Part shown: positions 1 to 8,439 of the stretch, piece after piece
Layout: every line of letters begins with the position of its first letter
Numbering within the stretch: the first letter of the stretch is position 1
Assembly (NCBI GenBank): GCA_009787685.1
Contig: WQSV01000001.1
Coordinates: forward strand, 1 to 53,266
Length of the DNA stretch: 53,266 nucleotides
Direction of reading: 5' to 3'
Origin: Bacillota bacterium
Lineage (GTDB): Bacteria; Bacillota; Clostridia; Christensenellales; Pumilibacteraceae
The notes under the pieces: generated by a model
The model's input: the letters and a program-made list of their open reading frames with translations, nothing else
Database searches by the model: none
Told to the model about the DNA's origin: nothing
Made by a program: the position numbers and the translations under genes

Positions 1-105
1 TTCGCGCTCAGCGTCAAGAGAGAGTTGGAGGCCCCTTTTGTTGAAGAATGCTTCTATTAGAAATTTTCCGACAAAGGCATCTAAGATGCTTGACAGAGGT
101 TGGGG
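1..105. repeat. Dispersed mini-hairpin repeat, inverted copy
   Basis: The stretch before the first gene resembles, in reverse orientation, the modules seen at 2499-2955 and 8440-8740. At 76-96 it holds GGCATC-TAA-GATGCT flanked by CCGACAAA and TTGACAG, which is the reverse complement of the type-C module (TGTCAAGCATC...GATGCCTTTGTCGG). It overlaps the 5' part of the longer open frame upstream of the first gene, which supports the shorter start at 170. Confidence 0.6.
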
Positions 106-169
106 AATTGTGGTATTATTTTTCTTTAGTCTCAAAATTTCTAAAAGGAACGAAGGAGAACAAACCTTA

Positions 170-1333
170 ATGAGTCAAATTGGAACTATTGTTAGAGGAA
201 TCAGAACGCCTATTATTGAAGAGGGTGATGATCTTGTGAAAGTTGTTGCAGACAGCTTGGAAAAAGCGACAGAGGAAAATAATATCAAATTTAATAATGA
301 TGATGTTGTTTGTGTCACTGAAGCCGTTCTTGCAATCACGCAAGGCAATTTTGCAACACTTGATGACATTGCCGAAGACATCAAAGCAAAATTTGGAAAT
401 TCTCATGTTGGGCTTGTTCACCCAACTCCAGTTTCTCGCAACCGTTTTTTGAATATTTTAAGAGGCATTGCGAAAGGAGTCAAGAAATTGACTGTTTTGA
501 TTAGTCCTATTGACGAGGTTGGCAATTCCCTTTTGAAGAATTTCAATCCGTATGTAAAGGATGACAACCTCTACACTCCCGAAGCTTTTTCAAAAAAATA
601 TGGAAAACCTAGCCATCTTTTCACTGGCATCGACTATGTTGAGGTTTATCAAAAGGCGGCAAATAACATTGAGGTTGTTATTTCATCAAACCCAGCGGAT
701 ATTTTGAAATACACCAAAAATATCATCGCTGGAACAATTCACACCCGCGACATGCTCAAAGATTACCTAATCAGCGAGGGCGCGGAAAAAGTCATTAAAC
801 TTTGTGATATTTTGAAATCTAGTGTTAACGGCAGTGGCTACAACCCCGACTATGGTCTTCTTGGCTCAAACATGGCTGGCAACAACAAAGTCAAATTGTT
901 CCCAAGAGACGGTGAAAAGTTTGCCTATGAATTGCAAAGTGAATTGAAAAAAAGGTTTTCGGTTGCACCTCATGTTATGATTTTTGGAGATGGAGCTTTC
1001 AAAGACCCTGTTGGCGGAATTTGGGAACTTGCTGATCCAGTTGTCTCACCCGGATTCACAGATGGACTGAAAAGTGCATCACGACCAGAAGCAAAACTAA
1101 AAAACCTTGTCGCTCAATTTGAAGACCTTCCAAAGGCTGAGCGCGAGAAAAAAATCAAAGAAATCATCGCAACTCAAGACAAAATGAAAATCGACGACCC
1201 AAATAGACTCGGAACAACTCCAAGACAACTCCCCGACCTTCTTGGAAGCCTTGCCGATTTAAGCGTTGGTTCTGGTTCAAAAGGAACTCCCATTGTTTTA
1301 ATTCAAGATTATTTCAAAGGAAGATACTCTTAG
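170..1333 (+). CDS. Coenzyme F420-0:L-glutamate ligase family protein (CofE-like)
   Basis: A 387-residue cytosolic protein. The N-terminal part (GTIVRGIRTPIIEEGDD, then an ITEA-type segment VCVTEAVLAITQGN) and the later GDGAFKDPVGGIWELADPVV block match the CofE-like family found in clostridia. Archaeal and actinobacterial CofE adds glutamate to F420-0; clostridia with this paralogue often lack F420 genes, so the substrate here is unknown. I chose the ATG at 170 because it has AAGGAG at 153-158 and because the frame upstream of it runs through repeat DNA with no family similarity. The gene is monocistronic and ends at a strong terminator (1426-1462). Confidence 0.85.
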   Translation: MSQIGTIVRGIRTPIIEEGDDLVKVVADSLEKATEENNIKFNNDDVVCVTEAVLAITQGNFATLDDIAEDIKAKFGNSHVGLVHPTPVSRNRFLNILRGIAKGVKKLTVLISPIDEVGNSLLKNFNPYVKDDNLYTPEAFSKKYGKPSHLFTGIDYVEVYQKAANNIEVVISSNPADILKYTKNIIAGTIHTRDMLKDYLISEGAEKVIKLCDILKSSVNGSGYNPDYGLLGSNMAGNNKVKLFPRDGEKFAYELQSELKKRFSVAPHVMIFGDGAFKDPVGGIWELADPVVSPGFTDGLKSASRPEAKLKNLVAQFEDLPKAEREKKIKEIIATQDKMKIDDPNRLGTTPRQLPDLLGSLADLSVGSGSKGTPIVLIQDYFKGRYS

Positions 1334-1425
1334 CTAATATTAGCACTTAATGTTCAACTAACAATGGTTAAAAGTTTTATTTTTTTATAATATTGAAAAG
1401 TGCAGCACTATTCGCACTTAAAAAC

Positions 1426-1462
1426 AAAAGACGAAAGCACTATTTCTTTCGTCTTTTTTTTT
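1426..1462 (+). terminator. Intrinsic terminator of the CofE-like gene
   Basis: AAAAGACGAAAG pairs with CTTTCGTCTTTT (12 bp) around an 8-nt loop and is followed directly by a run of T. Confidence 0.9.
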
Positions 1463-1509
1463 GTGTTAATTGAGTTTTGCCGACAAAAGCAACTAAGTTG
1501 CAATATTAT

Positions 1510-1516
1510 TTCGACA
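1510..1516 (-). promoter_or_regulatory. Possible Spo0A-binding box upstream of spo0A
   Basis: TTCGACA is the exact reverse complement of the 0A-box core TGTCGAA and lies about 165 bp before the spo0A start. The family is known to be autoregulated in Bacillus. A single 7-mer is weak evidence. Confidence 0.3.
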
Positions 1517-1679
1517 ATTTGTGACCTTTTCGGATAATTTCGGATGAATTTTGTGAAAAATTCCCTAAAAAAGAGTTTTTTCACCCTTGGAAGTTTTTTC
1601 TCTTTTTTTGTTGTATTTGATAAAATATGTGTAGTATTAAATCATATGTTGTCGCAACAATGCACAATGGGAGAGAAAA

Positions 1680-2498
1680 ATGGATAAAATCAAATTATTA
1701 ATCGTTGAAGATGACCTAGCTTATGCAAAAGAACTTTCGGACTACTTTTCAAATGAAGAAGATTTTGAGGTTGTTGGAGAAGCGCATGATGGACTCATGG
1801 CAGTCTCAATGTTTTCAGCACTCAATATTGACGCGGTTATTTTGGACATTGTCATGCCACAACTTGACGGGTTTGGATTTTTGAATCGCATTGAAAAGGG
1901 AGACTCGAAAATTCTTGTTGTCAGTGCCCTTTCAGCTGATGCATTCATTTCAAAGGCGATGAACGAGGGTGCGGACTACTATATGGTCAAGCCAACTGGA
2001 GCGCAAGCAATCAAAGACCAACTCTTGGGACTAGTCAGACAACGAAAAACAATTCATGCAACACCGAACACTCCAACGCGACCAATGATGCAAAATGCAA
2101 GTCAAGAACTTTTCAAGTCCTATGACAAGTCGAATATGCTCTTTCGCACCAACACACTTGAAGAGAGAATCACTAATATCTTCATTATGTGTGGAATTCC
2201 TGCCCACATCAAAGGCTACAGTTTCCTTCGCGAAGCAATCAAACTCGCGGTTGACAATCCAGACATCATCAACTCAATAACCAAAAGACTCTATCCCGAT
2301 GTTGCAACAAAGTTCAACACTTCACCATCAAAAGTCGAGCGTGCAATCCGCCATGCAATTGAGGTCGCTTGGAACAGAGGTAAAATTGAAAATATCAATT
2401 CCCTTTTCGGCATCAGAGTCTATTCCAACAAAGAAAAACCAACTAACGGAGAATTCATCGCCCTAGTCGCCGACAAAATGCTCTTAGAAAGCGTCTAG
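1680..2498 (+). CDS. spo0A: Stage 0 sporulation response regulator Spo0A
   Basis: A 272-residue transcription factor, close to the usual Spo0A length. The receiver domain (1-120) has the acidic pair D11/D12, the phospho-acceptor D56 in AVILDIVMP, and K104 in MVKPTG. The C-terminal DNA-binding domain (about 155-272) carries the Spo0A-specific blocks IPAHIKGYSFLREAI and SKVERAIRHAIEVAWNRGK. Phosphorylated Spo0A is the master switch for sporulation entry. GGGAGAG precedes the ATG by 4-5 nt. The usual neighbour spoIVB is absent; instead a CofE-like gene lies upstream and a repeat array downstream. Presence of spo0A places the host in the sporulating clostridial lineage but does not prove that it sporulates. 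Confidence 0.97.
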   Translation: MDKIKLLIVEDDLAYAKELSDYFSNEEDFEVVGEAHDGLMAVSMFSALNIDAVILDIVMPQLDGFGFLNRIEKGDSKILVVSALSADAFISKAMNEGADYYMVKPTGAQAIKDQLLGLVRQRKTIHATPNTPTRPMMQNASQELFKSYDKSNMLFRTNTLEERITNIFIMCGIPAHIKGYSFLREAIKLAVDNPDIINSITKRLYPDVATKFNTSPSKVERAIRHAIEVAWNRGKIENINSLFGIRVYSNKEKPTNGEFIALVADKMLLESV

Positions 2499-2955
2499 GC
2501 GTCTTAGACGCTTTTGTCGGATTCTGCTTGTATTCGCATTCAGCGTCAAGAGGGTCGAAGACCTTTGTCAACAGTCTTCGACTGCTTTGTCGGGTTCTGC
2601 GTGTATTCGCGTTCAGCGTGTATTCGCGTTCAGCGTCAAACGGGTCGAAGATCCTTGTCAAGCATCTTTGATGCCTTTGTCGGAGAAGTTCAAGTAGTAG
2701 CAATTTCCTTCAAAAGGGCTGAAAGCCCTTGTCAACAGTTTTCAACTGTTCTGTTGGGTTCTGCTTGAACTAGCAATCTCCGTCAAGAGAGTCGAAGACC
2801 ATTGTAAAGAATTTTCAGTCCTTTTGTCTGAGATTACTTTACATGGAGTTACCCCAACAGAGGGGTCGAAGACCCTTGTCAACAGTCTTCGACTGCTTTG
2901 TCGGGTTCTGCTTGAACTAGCACTCTCCGTCAAGAGGGTCGAAGACCCTTGTAAG
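2499..2955. repeat. Array of dispersed mini-hairpin modules
   Basis: No gene is supported between 2499 and 3174. The first 450 bp is a patchwork of short hairpin modules with 3-nt loops: type A GGGTC-GAA-GACCC, type B CAGTC-TTC-GACTG and type C GCATC-TTT-GATGC, joined by linkers such as TTGTCAA and CTTTGTCGG. Variants change both stem sides together (GGGCT-GAA-AGCCC near 2715; CAGTT-TTC-AACTG near 2735). Open frames across it (TRIFDPFDAE-like) are by-products. From about 2956 to 3123 I see nothing beyond AT-rich spacer. Confidence 0.8.
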
Positions 2956-3123
2956 TACTTTTTGCAAGCATTGCTTCATTATTTTCCACACTTTTAATCT
3001 GCATTATAAACTTATTTAGTATCAATTGCACTTGGTCGTGTGAATCTGAGTTCTTTATTGTTTTCTCTTTTGTTTACTTCTTTTAAATCGCTATTGAATT
3101 TTTTTTCTATCACACTATATTAA

Positions 3124-3164
3124 AAACCAAAACACCTCATTAAAATAATGAGGTGTTTTGGTTT
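3124..3164 (-). terminator. Terminator of the ribosomal supercluster (after rplQ)
   Basis: A 19-bp perfect stem (arms 3124-3142 and 3146-3164, 3-nt loop) containing ACACCTCATTA/TAATGAGGTGT, with A/T-rich ends, sits just past the rplQ stop. Confidence 0.9.
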
Positions 3165-3174
3165 GATGTTTTGA

Positions 3175-3720
3175 TTAGACTAGTTCGATGAGTGCTAGTT
3201 CTGCTGCGTCACCACGGCGAGGTCCCATTTTTAGGACGCGGGTGTAGCCACCTTTTGTTCCGGTGTCTTCAGCTCTTTGCGCGTACTTCGGAGCATATTC
3301 GTTGAAGATTTTTTCAATTAGAGGGTGGGCGATGTGTTCAGTTCTGATTCTGAATTGAGCTTTTGTTTCGCCTTTTGCTCTAATTTCTTGGACATCATAG
3401 ACATTCGCCATGATTTTTCTTCTGGCGTTTAATTTGGTTGGCCCATCGTTAATCAATTCGACTTTCACTTCTCTTTCAGTGACCGTCAAATTGCCTTTTT
3501 TGTCGCGTTTTTTGTCGTGCTTGATTCTTGTTTCGACTTTTTTGACGGTGTCGGTGTAGGAATTAACCGCAAGCGTGATTAGTTGTTCAGCTAGGCTTTG
3601 CACTTCTTTTGCTCTTGCATGAGTTGTTTCAATTCTTCCATGCCAAAGCAATTGCGTGACTTGTCCACGCAATAGTGCCATTCTTTGATCTGTTCTTTTT
3701 CCAAGTTTTCTGTTTATCAT
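3175..3720 (-). CDS. rplQ: 50S ribosomal protein L17 with inserted segments
   Basis: An 181-residue L17. The N-terminal block (KLGKRTDQRMALLRGQVTQL) and the C-terminal GGYTRVLKMGPRRGDAAE are canonical, but the family is usually 113-130 residues. The extra length lies between ITLAV and the IF-NE-APKYA block: a charged stretch rich in K and E (about residues 40-80) before NARRKIMANVYD, and a second insert after it (RAKGETKAQFRIRTEH). Such insertions occur in some clostridial orders. The start at 3720 has GGAG 5 nt upstream; the frame further upstream is spacer repeat. It is the last gene of the alpha operon. Confidence 0.97.
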   Translation of the reverse strand: MINRKLGKRTDQRMALLRGQVTQLLWHGRIETTHARAKEVQSLAEQLITLAVNSYTDTVKKVETRIKHDKKRDKKGNLTVTEREVKVELINDGPTKLNARRKIMANVYDVQEIRAKGETKAQFRIRTEHIAHPLIEKIFNEYAPKYAQRAEDTGTKGGYTRVLKMGPRRGDAAELALIELV

Positions 3721-3730
3721 GGTGTCTCCA

Positions 3731-3806
3731 GTGAATAGTGAATAGTGAATAGTGTTGGTTAGAATTTTTAAAATAATCATCTTTTAATAACTATTCACTA
3801 TTCATT
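3731..3806. repeat. Intergenic inverted repeat with GAATAGT units (rplQ-rpoA)
   Basis: Three copies of GTGAATA/GAATAGT on the left (3731-3754) face ACTATTC units on the right (3789-3806), with an AT-rich loop between. It is the same architecture as the other ribosomal spacers but with its own 7-nt unit. Confidence 0.85.
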
Positions 3807-3812
3807 GAATTA

Positions 3813-4763
3813 TTAGAATTCTTTTTTGAGGTCTAAGCCCAAATTTTGAAGTTTATAGATAACTTCATCAAGCGATTTTCTGCCGAGATTTCTGACTTTA
3901 AGCATGTCATCTTCGCTACGTTTTGTCAAATCTTCGACTGTGTAGATACCTGCGCGCTTCAAGCAGTTGTAGGAACGGACGCTCAAATCCATTTCTTCAA
4001 TGCTCATTTCCAAAATTCTTAGCGCTCTGTCTTCATCTCTTGCAATAAGAATATCCATTCCTGCAATAGTTGCCGACAATCCGACAAAAATTTCGACGTG
4101 GTCTTTGATTGCTTTTCCAGCAAGACTCAAAACTTCTTTCGCGCTCAAACTTCCGTCTGTTGCCAAATCAATTGTCAATTTGTCATAGTCAATGTTTTGA
4201 CCAACACGCGTTGATTCAACTGAATATGCGGCACTTTTGACGGGTGTGAAAATAGAGTCGATTGCAATAAAACCAATTGGTTGAGTCGCATCTTTGTTTT
4301 TATCAGCAACAACATAACCACGCCCTCTGCCAACAGTCAGTTCTGCATTGAATTTTCCGCCGTCATCGATAGTGCAAATATAGAGGTCTGGGTTCAAAAT
4401 TTCAACCTCTGGATCCATTTCAATGTCTGCGGCAGTGACAACACCCGGTTTAGTGCGAGATATTTTCAGCACTTTTTTGAGCGATTTGTCTTGATAGTTC
4501 GCTTTGATATTAAGTTGTTTTAGATTCAAAATTATGTCAACGACATCTTCTTTGATGCCTTTGATGCTTGTGAACTCGTGTGGCGCGCCTTCAATGCGAA
4601 CACCAACAACCGCGGCACCCGGAAGTGCTGAATGCAACACTCTTCTGAGGGCATTTCCAAGCGTGATTCCATATCCACGCTCAAGCGGTTCAATAATAAA
4701 TTTTGCTTGCCTTGCATCAATGTTTTCTTCAATGGCGATGCGTGGCTTTTCGATTTCCATCAT
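3813..4763 (-). CDS. rpoA: DNA-directed RNA polymerase subunit alpha
   Basis: A 316-residue RpoA. The N-terminal dimerisation domain has FIIEPLERGYGITLGNALRRVL and a GVRIEG segment; the C-terminal domain (about 245-316) has MSIEEMDLSVRSYNCLKRAGI and LGRKSLDEVIYKL, which contact UP elements and regulators. I chose the ATG at 4763 (MMEIEKPR); GGAG lies 11 nt upstream and a second in-frame ATG follows at 4760. It is preceded by rpsD and followed by rplQ. Confidence 0.98.
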   Translation of the reverse strand: MMEIEKPRIAIEENIDARQAKFIIEPLERGYGITLGNALRRVLHSALPGAAVVGVRIEGAPHEFTSIKGIKEDVVDIILNLKQLNIKANYQDKSLKKVLKISRTKPGVVTAADIEMDPEVEILNPDLYICTIDDGGKFNAELTVGRGRGYVVADKNKDATQPIGFIAIDSIFTPVKSAAYSVESTRVGQNIDYDKLTIDLATDGSLSAKEVLSLAGKAIKDHVEIFVGLSATIAGMDILIARDEDRALRILEMSIEEMDLSVRSYNCLKRAGIYTVEDLTKRSEDDMLKVRNLGRKSLDEVIYKLQNLGLDLKKEF

Positions 4764-4881
4764 AATTAAAAAATCTCCGATTTTTTTCAATGCACAATGC
4801 TCAAGTCATAATGCACAATTATTGTTATTTTAAATTAATGTTTTTGACCAATGTTCTGAATACTGCATTTAAAATCAAGCA

Positions 4882-5505
4882 TTATTTAGAATAAAGTTCG
4901 ACAATAAGTTGCTCGTTGATTTTTAAATCAATGTCTTCTCTTGTTGGGTTTTCGATGATTTTGCCAAGAAATGATTCGGTGTCGAATTCAACCCATTTAG
5001 GCATGACAATTTTAGCACCTTTCAACTCTTTAAACATTTCGTTTTCTTTTTTTGATTCTTTCACGCTGATAACATCGCCACGTTTAACTTGATATGACGG
5101 AATGTTGACAACTCTTCCGTTGACACAAATATGCCCATGGTTAACGATTTGGCGAGACATTCCACGAGATGAGCCGATACCCATTCTGAAAACAACATTA
5201 TCCAGTCTTTTTTCCAAAAGCATTAACATGTTTTCACCAGTAATACCTTTTTGGCGTTGAGCTTCAACATAGTAGCTATGGAATTGTTTTTCCAAAAGAC
5301 CGTAGATTCTTTTTGTTTTTTGCTTTTCGCGCAATTGGATATTGTGTTCCGATGGCTTCTTTCTTGAAGTGCCGTGGAAACCGGGACCTTTGTTTGGTCT
5401 TCTTTCAATAGCACATTTTTTTGAAGTGCATCTTTCGCCTTTCAAAAATAATTTTGTGCCCTCGCGTCTACATATTCTGCAATCTGCTCCAGTGTATTTT
5501 GCCAT
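4882..5505 (-). CDS. rpsD: 30S ribosomal protein S4, zinc-binding form
   Basis: A 207-residue primary 16S rRNA-binding protein. The N-terminal zinc site is intact (C9, C12, C26, C31 in CRICRREG...CTSKKC), followed by the S4 RNA-binding domain (EKRLDNVVFRMGIG...VNGRVVNIPSYQVKRGD). TTGGAG precedes the ATG. Placement between rpsK and rpoA is the usual clostridial arrangement. S4 often represses its own operon; no leader structure is recognised here beyond the spacer repeat. Confidence 0.98.
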   Translation of the reverse strand: MAKYTGADCRICRREGTKLFLKGERCTSKKCAIERRPNKGPGFHGTSRKKPSEHNIQLREKQKTKRIYGLLEKQFHSYYVEAQRQKGITGENMLMLLEKRLDNVVFRMGIGSSRGMSRQIVNHGHICVNGRVVNIPSYQVKRGDVISVKESKKENEMFKELKGAKIVMPKWVEFDTESFLGKIIENPTREDIDLKINEQLIVELYSK

Positions 5506-5514
5506 TTTATCTCC

Positions 5515-5611
5515 AATTCATAATGCATGATTCATAATGCATAATTGTTGTTCGAATTTTTTTTGTGGTAGTTTTTCCTTAATTCTGCATTATGCCTCTG
5601 CATTATGCATT
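5515..5611. repeat. Intergenic inverted repeat with GCATAAT units (rpsD-rpsK)
   Basis: Left arm 5515-5547 and right arm 5581-5611 are near reverse complements built of ATAATGC/GCATTAT units, separated by about 33 nt. Confidence 0.85.
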
Positions 5612-5617
5612 TTAAAA

Positions 5618-6028
5618 TTAAACGCGTCTGCGTTTTGGTGGACGGCATCCGTTGTGTGGAATTGGCGAAACATCGGTAATGCTTGTCACTCTGATTCCTG
5701 AGTTTTCAACCGCTCTGATCGCACTCTCTCTGCCTGACCCCGGGCCTTTAACAAAAACATCTGCGCTTCTCATTCCATGGTCTTTTGCAAGCAATGCTGC
5801 TTTCTCTGATGCTTGTTGAGCGGCGTATGGTGTTGATTTTCTGTTACCACGGAATCCAAGCGCACCAGCAGAAGACGCGGAAATAGTGTTCCCACGAGTG
5901 TCAGTTATTGTTATGATAGTGTTGTTGAAAGATGCTTGAACATGAACTTGTCCTCTGTCAACATTTTTTGTCACTTTTGGCTTTCTTGATGTGCCACGAG
6001 ATGTTTTTCTTTGTTTTGGTGCAGCCAT
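5618..6028 (-). CDS. rpsK: 30S ribosomal protein S11
   Basis: A 136-residue S11 with HVQASFNNTIITITDTRGN, SAGALGFRGNRKSTPYAAQ and the C-terminal DVSPIPHNGCRPPKRRRV signature. The ATG at 6028 has GGAGAG upstream; the longer frame reads through spacer. It sits in the platform of the small subunit next to S6/S18 and mRNA. Confidence 0.98.
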   Translation of the reverse strand: MAAPKQRKTSRGTSRKPKVTKNVDRGQVHVQASFNNTIITITDTRGNTISASSAGALGFRGNRKSTPYAAQQASEKAALLAKDHGMRSADVFVKGPGSGRESAIRAVENSGIRVTSITDVSPIPHNGCRPPKRRRV

Positions 6029-6189
6029 TGCTTTCTCTCCGAGTGTCCTTTTGGACTTAATTTCGCTTTTCTCTCCATTGGGAGAGAACAATTCAACGCA
6101 TAATGCTTAATGCACAATTGTTGATTATGTTTTTTAAAAAATTCTAATGCCTTTCCTAGAAATAGTTCAGACAAAAGCCACTAGTGGCT

Positions 6190-6558
6190 TTATTTTTTCT
6201 TTTTGCCGACAGTTTTCTTTTTGCCCTTTCTTGTTCTTGCGTTTTGCTTTGTTGACTGCCCACGAACTGGAAGTCCTTTTCTGTGACGGACTCCACGATA
6301 ACAACCAATCTCCATGAGACGCTTAATAGAAAGTGCGACATCACGACGAAGGTCACCCTCGACTTTGATGTTTTTGTCGATATAGGTTCTGAGTTTGTTT
6401 AACTCCGTTTCACTGAGATTTTTAACTCTTGTGTTCGGGTCAACTTCAGTCTCAGCAAGGATTTTTTCCGAAGTGCGTCTGCCTATGCCAAAAACATAGG
6501 TTAGTCCGATTTCTATTCTTTTTTCTCTTGGGATATCCACCCCTGCGATACGCGCCAT
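6190..6558 (-). CDS. rpsM: 30S ribosomal protein S13
   Basis: A 122-residue S13 beginning MARIAGVDIPREKR, with the GIGRRTSEKIL helix-hairpin region and the RHRKGLPVRGQSTKQNART rRNA-binding motif and basic tail. CAGGAG lies 5-6 nt upstream of the ATG at 6558. It follows infA rather than rpmJ (see the rpmJ entry). Confidence 0.98.
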   Translation of the reverse strand: MARIAGVDIPREKRIEIGLTYVFGIGRRTSEKILAETEVDPNTRVKNLSETELNKLRTYIDKNIKVEGDLRRDVALSIKRLMEIGCYRGVRHRKGLPVRGQSTKQNARTRKGKKKTVGKKKK

Positions 6559-6635
6559 ATTTTGCTCCTGATGCAAATGCATAATGCATAATGCATAATT
6601 ATTGATTGATTAATTTTTTTGACCTCAATTATGAA

Positions 6636-6857
6636 TTAGTTCTTATTGCGGTAGGTTATTCTTCCTCTTGTTATGTCATAAGGTGACATTTCAATTTTGA
6701 CTTTGTCGCCGAGAAGAATTTTGATGTAGTGCATGCGGATTTTACCAGAAATCGTGCATAGAACTATGTGTCCGTTGTTGAGTTTAACACGGAATGTTGC
6801 ATTGCGAAGTGCTTCAATCACTTCTCCTTCTGCTTCAATGCTATCGTCTTTTGGCAT
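6636..6857 (-). CDS. infA: Translation initiation factor IF-1
   Basis: A 73-residue OB-fold protein (EAEGEVIEALRNATFRVKL, SGKIRMHYIKILLGDKV, SPYDITRGRITYR), the full family length. It binds the A site of the 30S subunit during initiation. AAGGAG lies 5 nt before the ATG. It is downstream of rpmJ, whereas in most Firmicutes infA comes first. Confidence 0.98.
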   Translation of the reverse strand: MPKDDSIEAEGEVIEALRNATFRVKLNNGHIVLCTISGKIRMHYIKILLGDKVKIEMSPYDITRGRITYRNKN

Positions 6858-6966
6858 AAATCTCCTTGTTCAACGCTTAACGCGTAACGCATAACGATTA
6901 TTAAAATTAGTTTGCAAAATTCTATCTTTCGTTATGAATCGTGCAATTGTGAGTTGTGGGTTGATT

Positions 6967-7083
6967 TTAGCCTTGTCTTTGTTTGTGATTTGGGTATTTT
7001 GGGCAAATTATTACAATCCTGCCGTGGCGTTTCACGACTTTGCAGTTGTTGCACATTGGTTTTACTGATGCTCTTACTTTCAT
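6967..7083 (-). CDS. rpmJ: 50S ribosomal protein L36, zinc form
   Basis: This 38-codon gene translates as MKVRASVKPMCNNCKVV... followed by KRHGRIVIICPKYPNHKQRQG, with the zinc ligands C11, C14, C27 and H33 of the C+ form of L36. The ATG is one base after the stop of the KOW gene (7085), so it is probably translationally coupled. Its position upstream of infA is swapped relative to the common infA-rpmJ order. Confidence 0.97.
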   Translation of the reverse strand: MKVRASVKPMCNNCKVVKRHGRIVIICPKYPNHKQRQG

Positions 7084-7084
7084 A

Positions 7085-7429
7085 TTATGTCTTCGACACT
7101 TTACTTTTTGTCGTGTCGCCTCCTTTGGTCACTTTGTGGCCTTCGTCTTTTTTGTCCTTGCAGAACATTAATAGTGTTCTTGCAATTTCTTTGTCGTTGT
7201 GAGTTTCTATTTTATCAAGAGAAAGTGTCTCCTCTTTAATAACTAATAAGTGTTTGAATCGTTTTTTTTTCGGATTTTTTCGTTTTCGATATTGCCCATC
7301 AACGATTTCCACAAATTCGTGATCGATGACTTTTGTCACCAAATACATTCTTCCTCTGTCATGTCCCATTGTTGAAATGACGATTTGTCCGAGGGCTGGT
7401 ATCTTGGATGTTTTGGTTCGTTTGTCCAT
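7085..7429 (-). CDS. KOW-domain RNA-binding protein (L14E-like)
   Basis: A 114-residue basic protein with an N-terminal KOW motif (PALGQIVISTMGHDRGRMYLV) and FVEIVDGQYRKRKNPKKKRFKHL, matching the small RNA-binding protein found between map and infA in Firmicutes. It probably acts in ribosome assembly or translation. The ATG at 7429 (MDKRTKTSK) begins the conserved part; the frame upstream of it is spacer. The Shine-Dalgarno sequence is weak. The lysine/threonine-rich tail (from about residue 95) looks disordered. Confidence 0.9.
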   Translation of the reverse strand: MDKRTKTSKIPALGQIVISTMGHDRGRMYLVTKVIDHEFVEIVDGQYRKRKNPKKKRFKHLLVIKEETLSLDKIETHNDKEIARTLLMFCKDKKDEGHKVTKGGDTTKSKVSKT

Positions 7430-7516
7430 CTTTTCAGTGAATAAATAATAACAATTAGTGGCTAGTGTTTGTGAATTTTTTCGCAAACGATACATTATAG
7501 CATAATTTATCGTGTC

Positions 7517-7620
7517 TTGTCAAGCATCTTGGATGCTTTTGTGAGAAATTTCTTTTATGAGAAATTCGTTAGCAAACAGGTCGAAGACCCTTTTCAAGCA
7601 TTTTAGATTCTTTTATTAGG
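7517..7620. repeat. Dispersed mini-hairpin modules (KOW-map spacer)
   Basis: Contains type C (AGCATC-TTG-GATGCT), a type A variant (AGGTC-GAA-GACCC) and a decayed type C (AGCATTTTAGATTCT) with the usual TTGTCAAG linker. It lies inside what is normally a continuous operon. Confidence 0.75.
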
Positions 7621-7665
7621 TTTTGCTATAAATGATTTTTTTGATAATGGCAAACTTTTCCTTAA

Positions 7666-8415
7666 CTATTCATTAATTTTTGTCAAAATTTCTGCATCAC
7701 CATTAGTAACTAGAATCGTTTCTTCATAGTGAGCGCTCATTTTTCCATCTTTAGTCCTGCAAGTCCAACCATCATTTTCAAAAATAACATGGAATGTCCC
7801 TTCGTTTATCATCGGTTCAATTGCTAATGTCATTCCGTTTTTAAGTAATGTTCCTGTTCCTGCTTTTCCAAAGTTCGGAATACTTGGGTCTTCGTGGAGT
7901 TTTTTTCCAATGCCATGTCCAGTTAACGAACGAACAACCGAGTAGCCATTTGATTCTGCGTGTCTTTGAATCGCACAACCTATGTCTCCAACTCGCCTGC
8001 CAGCTCTTGCTTCTGTCATGCCTTTGAAAAAGCACTCTTTGGTGACGTTAATGAGTTTTTGTTTTTCTTTTGTTATCTCTCCGACCGCATATGTTCTTGC
8101 TGCATCTCCATGATAACCATCTTTGACGGCTCCAACATCGATTGAAACGATATCACCGTCAGCTAGGATTATTTTTTCGCTTGGTATTCCATGAACAACA
8201 ACGTCATTGACGGATATACAAGCAGTTTTTGGATATTTTCGATAGCCTTTAAAGTTTGGTTTTGCTCCTTGCGAGATGATGAATTTTTCTAAAATTTCGT
8301 CAAGCTCTTCGGTTGTGACCCCTGCTTTGATATAGCTTTCTATATGCTTGTGTGCAGATGCCACAATTTGACACGCAACACGCATTTTCTGAATTTCTTT
8401 TTCGCTCTTAACCAT
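7666..8415 (-). CDS. map: Methionine aminopeptidase type I
   Basis: A 249-residue enzyme that removes initiator methionine from nascent proteins. With the start at 8415 (MVKSEKEIQKMR), the dimetal ligands are D93 and D104 (SIDVGAVKDGYHGD), H167 (GHGIGKKLHEDP), E200 (LAIEPM) and E231 (HYEET); H75 (VVVHGIP) is the substrate-side histidine. Earlier in-frame codons lie within a repeat module, so they were rejected; no clear Shine-Dalgarno precedes either choice. It follows adk, as in B. subtilis. Confidence 0.95.
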   Translation of the reverse strand: MVKSEKEIQKMRVACQIVASAHKHIESYIKAGVTTEELDEILEKFIISQGAKPNFKGYRKYPKTACISVNDVVVHGIPSEKIILADGDIVSIDVGAVKDGYHGDAARTYAVGEITKEKQKLINVTKECFFKGMTEARAGRRVGDIGCAIQRHAESNGYSVVRSLTGHGIGKKLHEDPSIPNFGKAGTGTLLKNGMTLAIEPMINEGTFHVIFENDGWTCRTKDGKMSAHYEETILVTNGDAEILTKINE

Positions 8416-8439
8416 TTTTTTATTGAATACGGAATATGT

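Noticed and set aside
2455..2933. Open frames on both strands across 2455-2933 and 8496-8753 (TRIFDPFDAE-like peptides)
   Set aside because: They arise from hairpin repeat modules that happen to lack stops; the peptides are low-complexity copies of the repeat and have no ribosome sites.
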